Shown here piece by piece: positions 27,172 through 36,562 of a stretch of 64,000 nucleotides of DNA; position 1 is the first letter of the stretch, and each line of letters begins with the position of its first letter. Position numbers and translations under genes: made by a program. The stretch lies in the NCBI RefSeq assembly GCF_000379605.1, contig NZ_KB902579.1:111-64110 (forward strand). Reading direction: 5' to 3'. The notes below the pieces were generated by a model that was given only the letters and a program-made list of their open reading frames with translations, was not told the DNA's origin and ran no database searches. Source of the stretch: Rhizobium giardinii bv. giardinii H152 (GTDB taxonomy: Bacteria; Pseudomonadota; Alphaproteobacteria; Rhizobiales; Rhizobiaceae).

Positions 27172-27218
27172 CGTAAGCAACGCACCGCGCAGCAGCGACC
27201 GAGATGACTAGGTACTCC
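27172..27218. repeat. Inverted repeat in the leader of the DUF3309 gene
   Basis: Perfect arms GGAGTACC (27172-27179) and GGTACTCC (27211-27218) are separated by 31 bases. The right arm runs straight into the ribosome site GGGAGG at 27220-27225. An RNA stem here would sit right beside that site and could affect its access. Confidence 0.5.
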
Positions 27219-27230
27219 CGGGAGGCGTAC

Positions 27231-27314
27231 ATGGATATCACCACACTTCTCATCATCCTTGTTATCATTCTTCTCCTAGGCGGCGGCTGGTACGGCCGAG
27301 GACGCTGGTACTAA
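27231..27314 (+). CDS. DUF3309 27-residue membrane peptide
   Basis: 27 aa: after MDITT a hydrophobic stretch LLIILVIILLL is followed by GGGWYGRGRWY. This is the DUF3309 family, very small single-helix proteins with a Gly/Trp/Tyr/Arg-rich tail found in many proteobacteria; function unknown, often linked to stress expression. The ribosome site GGGAGG is 5 bases before the ATG. It is a stand-alone gene after miaA. Confidence 0.85.
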   Translation: MDITTLLIILVIILLLGGGWYGRGRWY

Positions 27315-27404
27315 GCAACGCCCAGGGGCTCTAGGCGCAGTTGCCGTTTACGGCTCTCCGGTACCGGGATCTGATCTGTCGGCGCATACCAAACCGCAGC
27401 AGAC

Positions 27405-29459
27405 CTACTTGCGGATGATGCTGCTCAGCGGTTTTTTCAGTAAGCTTTCGCGCAGCGATGGGCGGGGCAGGTCCGTTCCGGGCTGGGCAAAGCTTGGGGC
27501 GGCGCGCGGCGGTGGCGCCTGGTAAGGCTCCGGTTTCGGTTGAGCTGGAAGGTCTTCCGAGAGCAATTGATTGCGGATCTGGTTGAAGCGCTCGAGCTGC
27601 GGATTGACCGGCTCCGCGCGCGGCAGCATGGCCGGGTTGTACGGTTCGATGGCCGGCGTGGACGGCTCGTTCCGAGCTTCTGCAATCAGTCCTGGAGGCC
27701 TGCTGCTGTCGGCGTCGGGATAGGCAGGGGCTGCAAGGTCTTCATCGAGGCCGAGGCTCGCCGAATAGGCCTGCTGGAAGCTTGAGATGTCCGGACCATT
27801 CAGGGCACGCATCCGAGCCACCACCGAGCGCAGGTCGACTGTGTCGGGGGTTTCGTCCGTTGCCTTGACGCCGACGCCATTGGCTTTCGGCAGGTTCTTT
27901 TCGTCAACACGGGTAAAGCGCATGCGCATCGGCACGGCGACCGCCTCGCCGAAGGCGATTGCTTCGCCATTGCCGATCGAGGAGATGAAGCTGGTCGAGG
28001 AGATCGACGAGTTCGGGATGGCCGAGCGGATGATGTCCTGGTCCCGGTCGTTGGAAAGGCGCATGGCAAAGACCGTCGAGCACTGCGACAGGATGGTCGG
28101 ATCGAGTTCGCCGGGGCGCTGCGTGACGACGCCGAGCGAGACGCCGTATTTGCGGCCTTCCTTGGCGATGCGGGCGATTGCCTGACGGGTCGGAACGAAG
28201 CCCAGGCTGGCATCGGCCGGGACATACCGGTGAGCCTCCTCGCAGATGACCAGCATATGCACGCCGCCATTGCTCCAGAGGCCGATTTCGAACGCCATCC
28301 GGCAGAGCACCGAAGCGACGGAATTGACGACTTCCGAGGGAATGCCGGCGAGTTGGAATGTCGTCACCGGCTTGCCATCGCCGGGAATACGGAAGATCTT
28401 GGCGATGGTCTCGAGGATCGTGTCGGTGATGGTGTTCGACGAGAACATGAAGTTATAGCGCGGATCGTTGATCGCGCCGATCACCTTGACCTTCAGCGAG
28501 CGCAGGTACGGCTTGTCGCCGCGGCCTTCCAGCCGTCCGATGCGCTCATCGATCAACGCCAGCAGGTCGGCCATACGGTAGGGGACCGGGGTATCGGCGG
28601 TGATCGAGCTTTTTTCGCTGGTCCGGCGGGCAAGGCCGCTCTCCGCCGCCCCCTTGAACGCCCTCTTTGCCTCCGGAATGACGTCGCGCAGGATATCGAG
28701 CTCTTCTGGAACGGGTGGCCGGCCGCGGAAGATCACTTCTGCGAATTCTTCAAGCTTCATCAGCCAGAAGGGCAGATCGAGATTGTCCGTGTCGACGACG
28801 ACGGCAATATCGGGAAAGGCGGCAGCGAATTCATTGTGCGGATCGAGGATCAGGACGCGCAGCTTCGGATCGGCCGCGATCGCCTTGCGCAGCAGCAGGC
28901 TGACGGCCGTCGACTTGCCGACGCCGGTGGTGCCGACGATGGCGAAATGCTTGGACAGCATCGAGGGCACATGGATGGCGGCATCGAGGCTTTCATCCTG
29001 GGTGAGCTTGCCGATGACGCAGACATCGTTCTTGCCCGTGTCGTAGATGCGGGCAAGGTCGGCGGAGCGGATGCGGTGGGCGATGGCGCCGAGATGGGGG
29101 TATTGACTGATGCCGGCGGAAAATTCCTCGCGCCCGGAAGCGCCGACATGCACTTCGCCCATCAGTTCGACTTCGATGCGGAAGACGTTGTCGAGTTCCT
29201 CGCCCCACTCATTGGTGACGGTCTGCATCGAATAGACCAGCGCGACGACGCGGTTGTTGCCGACGCTGATCGAGATCAGCTTGCCGACGGACCACAGTTC
29301 GGTCAGCGAGGTCTCACCCTTTTCGGCCACGGCAGCAATCATTGCCCGCGACCCGCTGCACGCGACAACGCGACCGAGGAAGCGATTGCCCCGTGTCAGA
29401 GCATCGCGCCGATCCTGTTCTCCTGCACTGATCGACGAATGAAGGTCACTGTTCAGCAC
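27405..29459 (-). CDS. HerA-like/DUF87 ATPase
   Basis: About 684 aa. The N-terminal beta-barrel HAS-like domain (about 20-150) leads to Walker A GTTGVGKST (about 176-184), then VLILDPHNEFAAAF, Walker B VICEEAHRYVP, and the arginine-finger region VTQRPGELDPTILSQCSTVFAMR. The last 120 residues are Pro/Ala-rich. HerA/FtsK-superfamily hexameric translocases move DNA or protein. No NurA or defence partner is adjacent, so this is the lone rhizobial form. The GTG at 29459 has AGAGG seven bases upstream; a TTG at 29477 is an alternative. Confidence 0.85.
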   Translation of the reverse strand: MLNSDLHSSISAGEQDRRDALTRGNRFLGRVVACSGSRAMIAAVAEKGETSLTELWSVGKLISISVGNNRVVALVYSMQTVTNEWGEELDNVFRIEVELMGEVHVGASGREEFSAGISQYPHLGAIAHRIRSADLARIYDTGKNDVCVIGKLTQDESLDAAIHVPSMLSKHFAIVGTTGVGKSTAVSLLLRKAIAADPKLRVLILDPHNEFAAAFPDIAVVVDTDNLDLPFWLMKLEEFAEVIFRGRPPVPEELDILRDVIPEAKRAFKGAAESGLARRTSEKSSITADTPVPYRMADLLALIDERIGRLEGRGDKPYLRSLKVKVIGAINDPRYNFMFSSNTITDTILETIAKIFRIPGDGKPVTTFQLAGIPSEVVNSVASVLCRMAFEIGLWSNGGVHMLVICEEAHRYVPADASLGFVPTRQAIARIAKEGRKYGVSLGVVTQRPGELDPTILSQCSTVFAMRLSNDRDQDIIRSAIPNSSISSTSFISSIGNGEAIAFGEAVAVPMRMRFTRVDEKNLPKANGVGVKATDETPDTVDLRSVVARMRALNGPDISSFQQAYSASLGLDEDLAAPAYPDADSSRPPGLIAEARNEPSTPAIEPYNPAMLPRAEPVNPQLERFNQIRNQLLSEDLPAQPKPEPYQAPPPRAAPSFAQPGTDLPRPSLRESLLKKPLSSIIRK

Positions 29460-29577
29460 TGCGAAACCTCTGGCCAAGAGTTCGCTATATTATCGGAAGG
29501 GATTTAATAAGTCGTTTCTTGGGCTTGGGTTAATTTGTGCCGTTTTGGACCCGTGTCGGTTGTTTTCGGGAAAGGCG

Positions 29578-29606
29578 TTGACGGGGTCGCCATTTCTGGT
29601 TATCAC
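29578..29606 (+). promoter_or_regulatory. Promoter of the ilvIH leader
   Basis: TTGACG (29578-29583) and TATCAC (29601-29606) are separated by exactly 17 bases. Transcription would start near 29613, one to three bases before the leader-peptide ATG at 29615. The fit to a housekeeping promoter is good. Confidence 0.65.
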
Positions 29607-29614
29607 TGCGCCCC

Positions 29615-29671
29615 ATGAAAAAGATCGTTGCAATTCTTGTGGTGGGGCGGCGCATGGGCAGGATGGTGTAA
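29615..29671 (+). CDS. ilvIH leader peptide
   Basis: 18 codons reading MKKIVAILVVGRRMGRMV then TAA. Seven of the 18 residues are Val, Ile or Leu, including a run of Ile-Val-Ala-Ile-Leu-Val-Val and a final Val next to the stop. There is no ribosome site in front of the ATG, and the predicted start of transcription is almost at the ATG, so it may be translated leaderless. It is followed by exclusive RNA stems and a terminator, the arrangement of an amino acid attenuator. Confidence 0.8.
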   Translation: MKKIVAILVVGRRMGRMV

Positions 29672-29727
29672 CCATCCGGCAATAGCCACCCATGCGCAAA
29701 CACGAGGCCCTCACGGGGCCTTTTTTT
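29650..29727 (+). promoter_or_regulatory. Attenuator of ilvIH with intrinsic terminator
   Basis: Stem 1 pairs GCGCATGGG (29650-29658) with CCCATGCGC (29689-29697) and has an inner hairpin GGATGG (29661-29666)/CCATCC (29672-29677) overlapping the leader-peptide stop. The terminator hairpin AGGCCC (29705-29710)/GGGCCT (29716-29721) is followed by seven T (29721-29727). Ribosome position on the Val/Ile/Leu codons would decide which structures form. An antiterminator pairing was not worked out in detail. Confidence 0.75.
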
Positions 29728-29767
29728 ATGCCTTCAAACACGATACTCACAGCCAAAATCGCGAAAC

Positions 29768-31567
<1,800 letters not shown>

Positions 31568-31589
31568 TGAATAGGAAAAGGACAAGATC

Positions 31590-32162
31590 ATGAACGCACA
31601 TCTTCAGCCGACCGGCTCCGCCTATTTCATCGCCAAGGAAACCGAGAAGGCGGAAAACCACACGCTTTCGGTTCTCGTCGATAACGAGCCGGGCGTTCTT
31701 GCCCGCGTCATCGGCCTGTTTTCCGGCCGTGGCTACAATATCGAGAGCCTGACCGTCTCGGAAACCGAACACCAGACGCACCTGTCGCGCATCACCATCG
31801 TGACGCGCGGCACGCCGCATGTGCTGGAACAGATCAAGGCACAGCTGGAGCGCATCGTGCCGGTCCATCGGGTCGTCGACCTGACGGTGCGGGCCGCCGA
31901 GCTTGGCCATGACCGGCCGATCGAGCGCGAAGTGGCGCTGGTCAAGGTCAGCGGGCACGGCGAGAGCCGGGCGGAAACGCTTCGCCTGGCGGATGCCTTC
32001 CACGCCAAGGTGATCGATGCCACGCTGGAGCACTTCATCCTGGAGATCACCGGCAAGTCATCGAAGATCGACCAGTTCATCGCCATCATGAAGCCGCTCG
32101 GCGTCATCGAGGTCTGCCGCACCGGCATCGCGGCGATGAACCGCGGCCCGCAGGGAATGTAA
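31590..32162 (+). CDS. ilvH: Acetolactate synthase regulatory small subunit
   Basis: 190 aa. The N-terminal ACT domain (HTLSVLVDNEPGVLARVIGLFSGRGYNIESLTVSET) binds valine for feedback control. A C-terminal ALS_ss domain activates the large subunit (IEREVALVKVSG, HFILEITGKSSKIDQF). Normal length about 160-190. It is the second and last gene of the attenuated ilvIH operon, closed by a strong hairpin. Confidence 0.96.
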   Translation: MNAHLQPTGSAYFIAKETEKAENHTLSVLVDNEPGVLARVIGLFSGRGYNIESLTVSETEHQTHLSRITIVTRGTPHVLEQIKAQLERIVPVHRVVDLTVRAAELGHDRPIEREVALVKVSGHGESRAETLRLADAFHAKVIDATLEHFILEITGKSSKIDQFIAIMKPLGVIEVCRTGIAAMNRGPQGM

Positions 32163-32168
32163 GACAAT

Positions 32169-32204
32169 GCGCAAGGCCGGCGCTCAAGATCGCCGGCCTT
32201 GCGC
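32169..32204. terminator. Bidirectional terminator between ilvH and aldo/keto reductase
   Basis: A perfect 14-base-pair stem, GCGCAAGGCCGGCG (32169-32182) with CGCCGGCCTTGCGC (32191-32204), and an 8-base loop. It fills the gap between the ilvH stop (32162) and the stop of the convergent reductase (32205). There is no long T-run, so it may act as a transcript-end stabiliser as well. Confidence 0.75.
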
Positions 32205-33050
32205 CTAGATCATCTCCAAAGGCATCTTTCTTGCCGGCGGCGGGAAGACCCTGTCGAGGATTGCCAGATCGTCCGCGGTCAGATGCACCTCGACGGACGC
32301 CCGGTTTTCCCGGACCCGTTCCGGCATCCCGGTCTTCGGGATGACGATGACGCCGGGGTTGCGGATCAGGAAGGCAAGGGCGATCTGGGCGACGGTTGCC
32401 TGATGCGCCTTGGCGATATGGATCAATTCCGGATGGCGCAACAGCCGGCCTTCATCGAGCGGCGAATAGGCCATGATCGGGATGCCGCGGGCCTGACTGT
32501 CCTTCAGGAGATCATATTCGATGCCGCGGCGGTTGAGATTGTAGAGCACCTGATTGGTCGCGACGTTGCCGCCCTCCGGCACGGCGAACAGTTCCTCCAT
32601 ATCGTCGGAATCGAAATTGGAGACGCCCCAGGCGCCGATCTTGCCAGCCTGCCGCAGCGTCTCGAAGGCGTCGACCGTTTGCGAAAGCAGGTAGCGGCCG
32701 CGCCAGTGCAGCAGATAGAGGTCGATATGATCGGTGCCGAGCCGTTTCAGGCTCGCCTCGCAGGCCTTGGTGGTGCCGTCGCGGCTGGCATTGGTGGGCA
32801 GAACCTTGCTGACGACGAAGGCGTCGGCGCGCCGGCCCCTGATTGCCTCGGCGACGACCCGCTCGGCGCCGCCGTCCGCATACATTTCCGCCGTGTCGAT
32901 CAGCGTCATGCCGAGGTCGAGCCCGTGCCGCAGGGTCTTGGCTTCCTCGGCGGCGCTCGCCTTGCGCTCGCCCATGTGCCAGGTGCCCTGACCGATCACG
33001 GGAACGGTCCCGCCGTTGGGAAGGGTGGTGGTCGGAATGGCGTCGTGCAT
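32205..33050 (-). CDS. Aldo/keto reductase
   Basis: 281 aa TIM-barrel NADPH reductase. The catalytic set Asp-Tyr-Lys-His is visible: [11 protein letters not shown] (Asp, Tyr), VVSKVLP (Lys) and LYLLHWRG (His); the cofactor part is [16 protein letters not shown]. The ATG at 33050 is preceded by AGAGG; the open frame upstream is not conserved. Related to AKR5-like 2,5-diketogluconate reductases. Substrate unknown. Confidence 0.92.
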   Translation of the reverse strand: MHDAIPTTTLPNGGTVPVIGQGTWHMGERKASAAEEAKTLRHGLDLGMTLIDTAEMYADGGAERVVAEAIRGRRADAFVVSKVLPTNASRDGTTKACEASLKRLGTDHIDLYLLHWRGRYLLSQTVDAFETLRQAGKIGAWGVSNFDSDDMEELFAVPEGGNVATNQVLYNLNRRGIEYDLLKDSQARGIPIMAYSPLDEGRLLRHPELIHIAKAHQATVAQIALAFLIRNPGVIVIPKTGMPERVRENRASVEVHLTADDLAILDRVFPPPARKMPLEMI

Positions 33051-33246
33051 CGGAATCCTCTTTCGGCCGCAGATCGGCCCAGTCGTAGGAACGGTCGATG
33101 TCTCATTTAAGGCATATCGTGGCAGCGCAAAGGCCGTGCCGCAAAAACGTCGAAGCCAACAGTCGCCGCGTCTTGTCACGGTGACAAGTTTTGGGTGGCC
33201 CCCGCCGATAGGTTAGCTAGTTTGACCTAAAATTCGGGAGGTTTCC

Positions 33247-33840
33247 ATGCAGGCCGACACGCTACTGGCGTTGTTTCTTTTTGCTTTCACGACATCGATC
33301 ACGCCGGGGCCGAACAACATGATGCTGTTCGCATCGGGCGTGAATTTCGGCTTTGTCCGCACCGTTCCGCACATGCTCGGCATTGGCGCAGGCTTCCTGT
33401 CGCTGTTGATCGCCGTCGGTCTCGGCCTTGGCGCGCTTCTGCATTCAGTGCCTCTGCTCTATGCCGTGCTGAAATTCGCGGGCGGCGCCTATCTCGTCTG
33501 GATCGCCTGGAAAATCGGGACGTCGCGGAGCCTTTCCGAAGGGAAAGGCAATGCCGTGCCGATGACCTTCCTGGAGGCCGCCGCCTTCCAGTGGATCAAT
33601 GCGAAGGCCTGGGTGATGGCCGTTACCGCAATGGCGACCTACACGAGCCAGCAAAGCTATCTCGCCAGCGTCGTCTGGGTCGGCATCGTCTTTGCATTCG
33701 TCAACGTGCCGAGCGTCTCGACCTGGGCCGGCTTCGGCTCGGCGCTCAGGCAATGGCTGTCCGATCCGGGCCGGCTGAAATGGTTCAATATCACGATGGC
33801 GGTCTTGCTCGTCGCCAGCCTTTGGCCGATGCTGCGCTAG
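33247..33840 (+). CDS. LysE-family amino acid/metabolite exporter
   Basis: 197 aa, about six membrane helices. The family signature STPGPNNMMLFASGVNFGF is represented by ITPGPNNMMLFASG near residue 20, and QWINAKAWVMAV is the conserved second motif. These proteins export amino acids such as lysine, threonine or homoserine lactone derivatives. GGGAGG lies 5 bases before the ATG. It is followed after 50 bases by a DUF4239 gene on the same strand. Confidence 0.92.
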   Translation: MQADTLLALFLFAFTTSITPGPNNMMLFASGVNFGFVRTVPHMLGIGAGFLSLLIAVGLGLGALLHSVPLLYAVLKFAGGAYLVWIAWKIGTSRSLSEGKGNAVPMTFLEAAAFQWINAKAWVMAVTAMATYTSQQSYLASVVWVGIVFAFVNVPSVSTWAGFGSALRQWLSDPGRLKWFNITMAVLLVASLWPMLR

Positions 33841-33890
33841 AGCCGGATGATTTCAGGTCGAATCGACCAACGCCGCCGAATTCAGGGCAG

Positions 33891-34718
33891 ATGGGGGTGA
33901 GCATGCCGGGGGGCCTTGTTACCTCGATCGTCGTGGGCTTCGCTTTCGTTTCCGGGGCGCTGGCGATCGTCTTTTGCTGCTATTTCGTGGCGCGCACATT
34001 GCTCAATCCTGCCCTGGAAGGCGATCGAACCCATGATGCGGCGGCAACGGTTGCCGTGCGTATCGCCGCCTTGCACGGCCTGATCCTTGCTCTGGTCTAT
34101 GCCCAGGAACTCGACGACTACAAGGGGATTCGCAACAACCTGATGGAGGAGGCGGTGGCGATATCCGATGTCTACAACGATATCGGGCGATATGGCGGGA
34201 CGGAGGTGGCGCCGGTCCAGCATGACCTGGCCAATTACGTGGCGACCGTGGTGGGCGAGGAGTGGGACATGCTGGGGGCCCGTCAGGGCCTGTCTCCCAA
34301 AGCTTGGATACAGTGGAACGACGCTTTTGATCGCCTGCTCGAGCTTGAGCCGCAGACGGACCGGCAACGCTATCTGAGCAACAGGATGCGTGATCGGGCG
34401 GCCTCCATTGCGCAGTTCCGCCAGATCCGGGAAGAAACTGCGGCGGGTGGGTTTGGAGGAATGTTCTGGGCGCCGGCGCTGATCGGGCTGTGCCTGCTCT
34501 CGATACCGTTCTATGTCTATCGCCCGACCCGTACCCACATGTTTCTCCTGTCGATTTTCGGCGCTTATTCCGGTGTCGTGCTCTTTTTCATTTTCGCCTT
34601 TTCCAATCCGTTCCAGCCGCCGGGCAAGCTGGAGCCTATCGCTTTCGAAAATCTACTGCTTGGAGACATGGGCAAGAGACTGCCGCCCGTTGCACCAAGC
34701 ACAGAAACCAGCCAATGA
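33891..34718 (+). CDS. DUF4239 (bestrophin-like) membrane protein
   Basis: 275 aa from ATG 33891; an in-frame ATG at 33903 with GGGGG before it is also good. The N-terminal helix ([25 protein letters not shown]) and two C-terminal helices ([37 protein letters not shown]) surround a cytosolic helical region with [29 protein letters not shown]4239 has a bestrophin-like fold; function is not established. Its TGA overlaps an ATG at 34715 (ATGA) in the frame of the nitrile hydratase alpha gene, so the two are on one message. Confidence 0.8.
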   Translation: MGVSMPGGLVTSIVVGFAFVSGALAIVFCCYFVARTLLNPALEGDRTHDAAATVAVRIAALHGLILALVYAQELDDYKGIRNNLMEEAVAISDVYNDIGRYGGTEVAPVQHDLANYVATVVGEEWDMLGARQGLSPKAWIQWNDAFDRLLELEPQTDRQRYLSNRMRDRAASIAQFRQIREETAAGGFGGMFWAPALIGLCLLSIPFYVYRPTRTHMFLLSIFGAYSGVVLFFIFAFSNPFQPPGKLEPIAFENLLLGDMGKRLPPVAPSTETSQ

Positions 34719-34732
34719 CATGCGAGGACGCC

Positions 34733-35356
34733 ATGCACGATCACGACGACCACGACCATCACGACAACCATTTTCCCGATATGCAGGCGCGGGTGAAGGC
34801 GCTGGAGACGGTGCTGACGCAGAAGGGGCTGATCGACCCTGCGGCGATCGACGCGATCGTCGAGACTTACGAAACGAAGATCGGCCCGCGCAACGGTGCC
34901 CGTGTCGTTGCCAAGGCCTGGAGCGAACCCGATTTTGCCGATTGGCTCAGCCGCGACGCGACGGCGGCGATCGCCAGCCTCGGTTATAGCGGGCGGCAGG
35001 GGGAGCACATGCGGGCGGTGTTCAATACGCCCGAGACGCACAATCTCGTCGTCTGCACGCTGTGCTCCTGTTACCCCTGGGCGGTGCTGGGGCTGCCGCC
35101 GGTCTGGTACAAGGCGCCGCCCTACCGTTCACGCGCGGTGATCGATCCACGCGGCGTACTTGAGGAATTCGGGCTAACCCTGCCGCACACCAAGAAAATC
35201 CGCGTCTGGGATTCGACGGCGGAACTGCGCTATATCGTCATTCCGGAACGGCCGGAGGGAACGGAAGGGCTCGATCAGGATGCGCTTACCGACCTGGTGC
35301 CGCGCGATTCGATGATCGGCACGGGGCTGGCCAAACCGGTGGGAGCAGGACGATGA
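34733..35356 (+). CDS. nthA: Nitrile hydratase alpha subunit, cobalt type
   Basis: 207 aa. It hydrates nitriles to amides. The metal claw is CTLCSCY at Cys108-Cys111-Cys113; Thr after the first Cys and Tyr after the last mark the non-corrin cobalt type rather than iron. The N-terminus [14 protein letters not shown] is unusually rich in His and Asp, and may bind metal. The ATG at 34733 has GAGGA four bases upstream; an in-frame ATG at 34715 overlapping the DUF4239 stop is an alternative. Its TGA overlaps the beta-subunit ATG (ATGA). No amidase gene is adjacent. Confidence 0.95.
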   Translation: MHDHDDHDHHDNHFPDMQARVKALETVLTQKGLIDPAAIDAIVETYETKIGPRNGARVVAKAWSEPDFADWLSRDATAAIASLGYSGRQGEHMRAVFNTPETHNLVVCTLCSCYPWAVLGLPPVWYKAPPYRSRAVIDPRGVLEEFGLTLPHTKKIRVWDSTAELRYIVIPERPEGTEGLDQDALTDLVPRDSMIGTGLAKPVGAGR

Positions 35357-36012
35357 ATGGCGCGCAGGATCTTGGCGGCCAGCATGGGATGGGCCCGGTC
35401 GCGCCCGAAAAGGACGAGCCCTATTTCCATGCGGAATGGGAAAAGCGCGCGCTTGGGCTGACGCTCTCCTGCGGCGCTTTCGGCGCCTGGACGATCGATG
35501 AAAGCCGGCATGCCCGCGAAAGCCTGCCACCCGCAACCTATCTCGCCGCCAGCTACTATGAAATCTGGATACGCGCGCTGGAAAAGCTGCTTACGCGGCA
35601 CCGGTTCGTCTCGTCCGCGGAGCTGGCCGAGGGCCGGATGCTGGAAAAGGGTGCGCAGCCGAAGCGAATCCTGACGGCGGACATGGTGGCCGGCGTGCTG
35701 GCAAAGGGCGGTCCCTGCGACCGGCCGGTGGCCGAGGCTCCGGTGTTTGCCGTGGGGCAGCGGGTGCGGACCCGCAATTTCAATCCGGAAACCCATACGC
35801 GCCTGCCGCGTTATGCGCGCGCCAAGACCGGCATCGTCGAGGCGGTGCAGGGCTCGTTCGTTTTTCCCGACGACAATGCGCACGGCAAGGGCGAGAACCC
35901 GCAATGGGTCTACACAGTCGTTTTTGAGGCGCAGGAAATCTGGGGAGACGGCGCCGATCCGTCGCTGACAGTTTCGATCGACGCCTGGGAGAGCTATCTT
36001 GAACGCGCATGA
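35353..36012 (+). CDS. nthB: Nitrile hydratase beta subunit
   Basis: 219 aa, the usual length. It begins [16 protein letters not shown], which is the conserved NHase beta start, and includes [15 protein letters not shown] and the C-terminal SH3-like barrel ([24 protein letters not shown]) that carries arginines contacting the alpha-subunit claw. It overlaps alpha by 4 bases and the activator gene by 14 bases. Confidence 0.95.
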   Translation: MNGAQDLGGQHGMGPVAPEKDEPYFHAEWEKRALGLTLSCGAFGAWTIDESRHARESLPPATYLAASYYEIWIRALEKLLTRHRFVSSAELAEGRMLEKGAQPKRILTADMVAGVLAKGGPCDRPVAEAPVFAVGQRVRTRNFNPETHTRLPRYARAKTGIVEAVQGSFVFPDDNAHGKGENPQWVYTVVFEAQEIWGDGADPSLTVSIDAWESYLERA

Positions 36013-36370
36013 ACCTTCAAACCTCCTGACGGGGTCGCCGGAACTGCCGAAGTCCCTGGAGGGCGACCCGGTCTTTGCCGAGCCATGGCAGGCCGAAGCC
36101 TTCGCCATGACGGTGCGCCTGCACGAGAAGGGCGTGTTTTCCTGGAGCGAGTGGGCCGAGGCTCTGTCGCGGGAGCTTTATCAACCAGGCCGCTGCGCCG
36201 ACGGCAGCGACTATTTCGATTGCTGGGTCGCAGCTCTGTCGCGTCTGGTGACGGAGCTGTCGATCACCTCCGAAGCGCAGCTCGATCATCTCACCCGAAG
36301 CTGGCAAAGGGCGGCGGAAGCAACGCCGCACGGACAGCCGATCCTTCTGGAAAACGATCCGGCCCTCTGA
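35999..36370 (+). CDS. Nitrile hydratase accessory/activator protein
   Basis: 123 aa from a TTG at 35999 inside the end of the beta gene, with GGGAG 9 bases upstream. The sequence (VFAEPWQAEAFAMTVRLHEKGVFSWSEWAEALSRE, DYFDCWVAALSRLV) is homologous to the N-terminal part of the beta subunit, as in P14K/NhlE-type activators that insert cobalt by subunit swapping. Cys in YFDCW is retained. It closes the operon. Confidence 0.9.
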   Translation: MNAHEPSNLLTGSPELPKSLEGDPVFAEPWQAEAFAMTVRLHEKGVFSWSEWAEALSRELYQPGRCADGSDYFDCWVAALSRLVTELSITSEAQLDHLTRSWQRAAEATPHGQPILLENDPAL

Positions 36371-36470
36371 GGTGAATTGTCCCGGCTCATGCCGGCGCGC
36401 GCGAGGCGAAGGCATTGTTGCATTGGCGAGAGTATCGCGGGGCGTCAGGCCAGGAAGCACTGGAACAGTT

Positions 36471-36496
36471 CCGGTCCCTACCTCGGGGCCGGTTTT
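36471..36496 (+). terminator. Candidate terminator after the nitrile hydratase operon
   Basis: Stem CCGGTCCC (36471-36478) with GGGGCCGG (36485-36492), one G-T pair, a 6-base loop, then TTTT. It lies 100 bases after the activator stop. Confidence 0.5.
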
Positions 36497-36562
36497 GCGC
36501 TGATCGCTGGCCAACAGCTGCTGGACTTAAATGAAAATGAAGACATTGTCAGCTAATGTAGC

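Noticed and set aside
27405-29459. HerA-like ATPase as part of an anti-phage system
   Set aside because: No NurA, SIR2, DUF4297 or other defence partner is adjacent; neighbours are housekeeping genes, so a defence role is not supported here.
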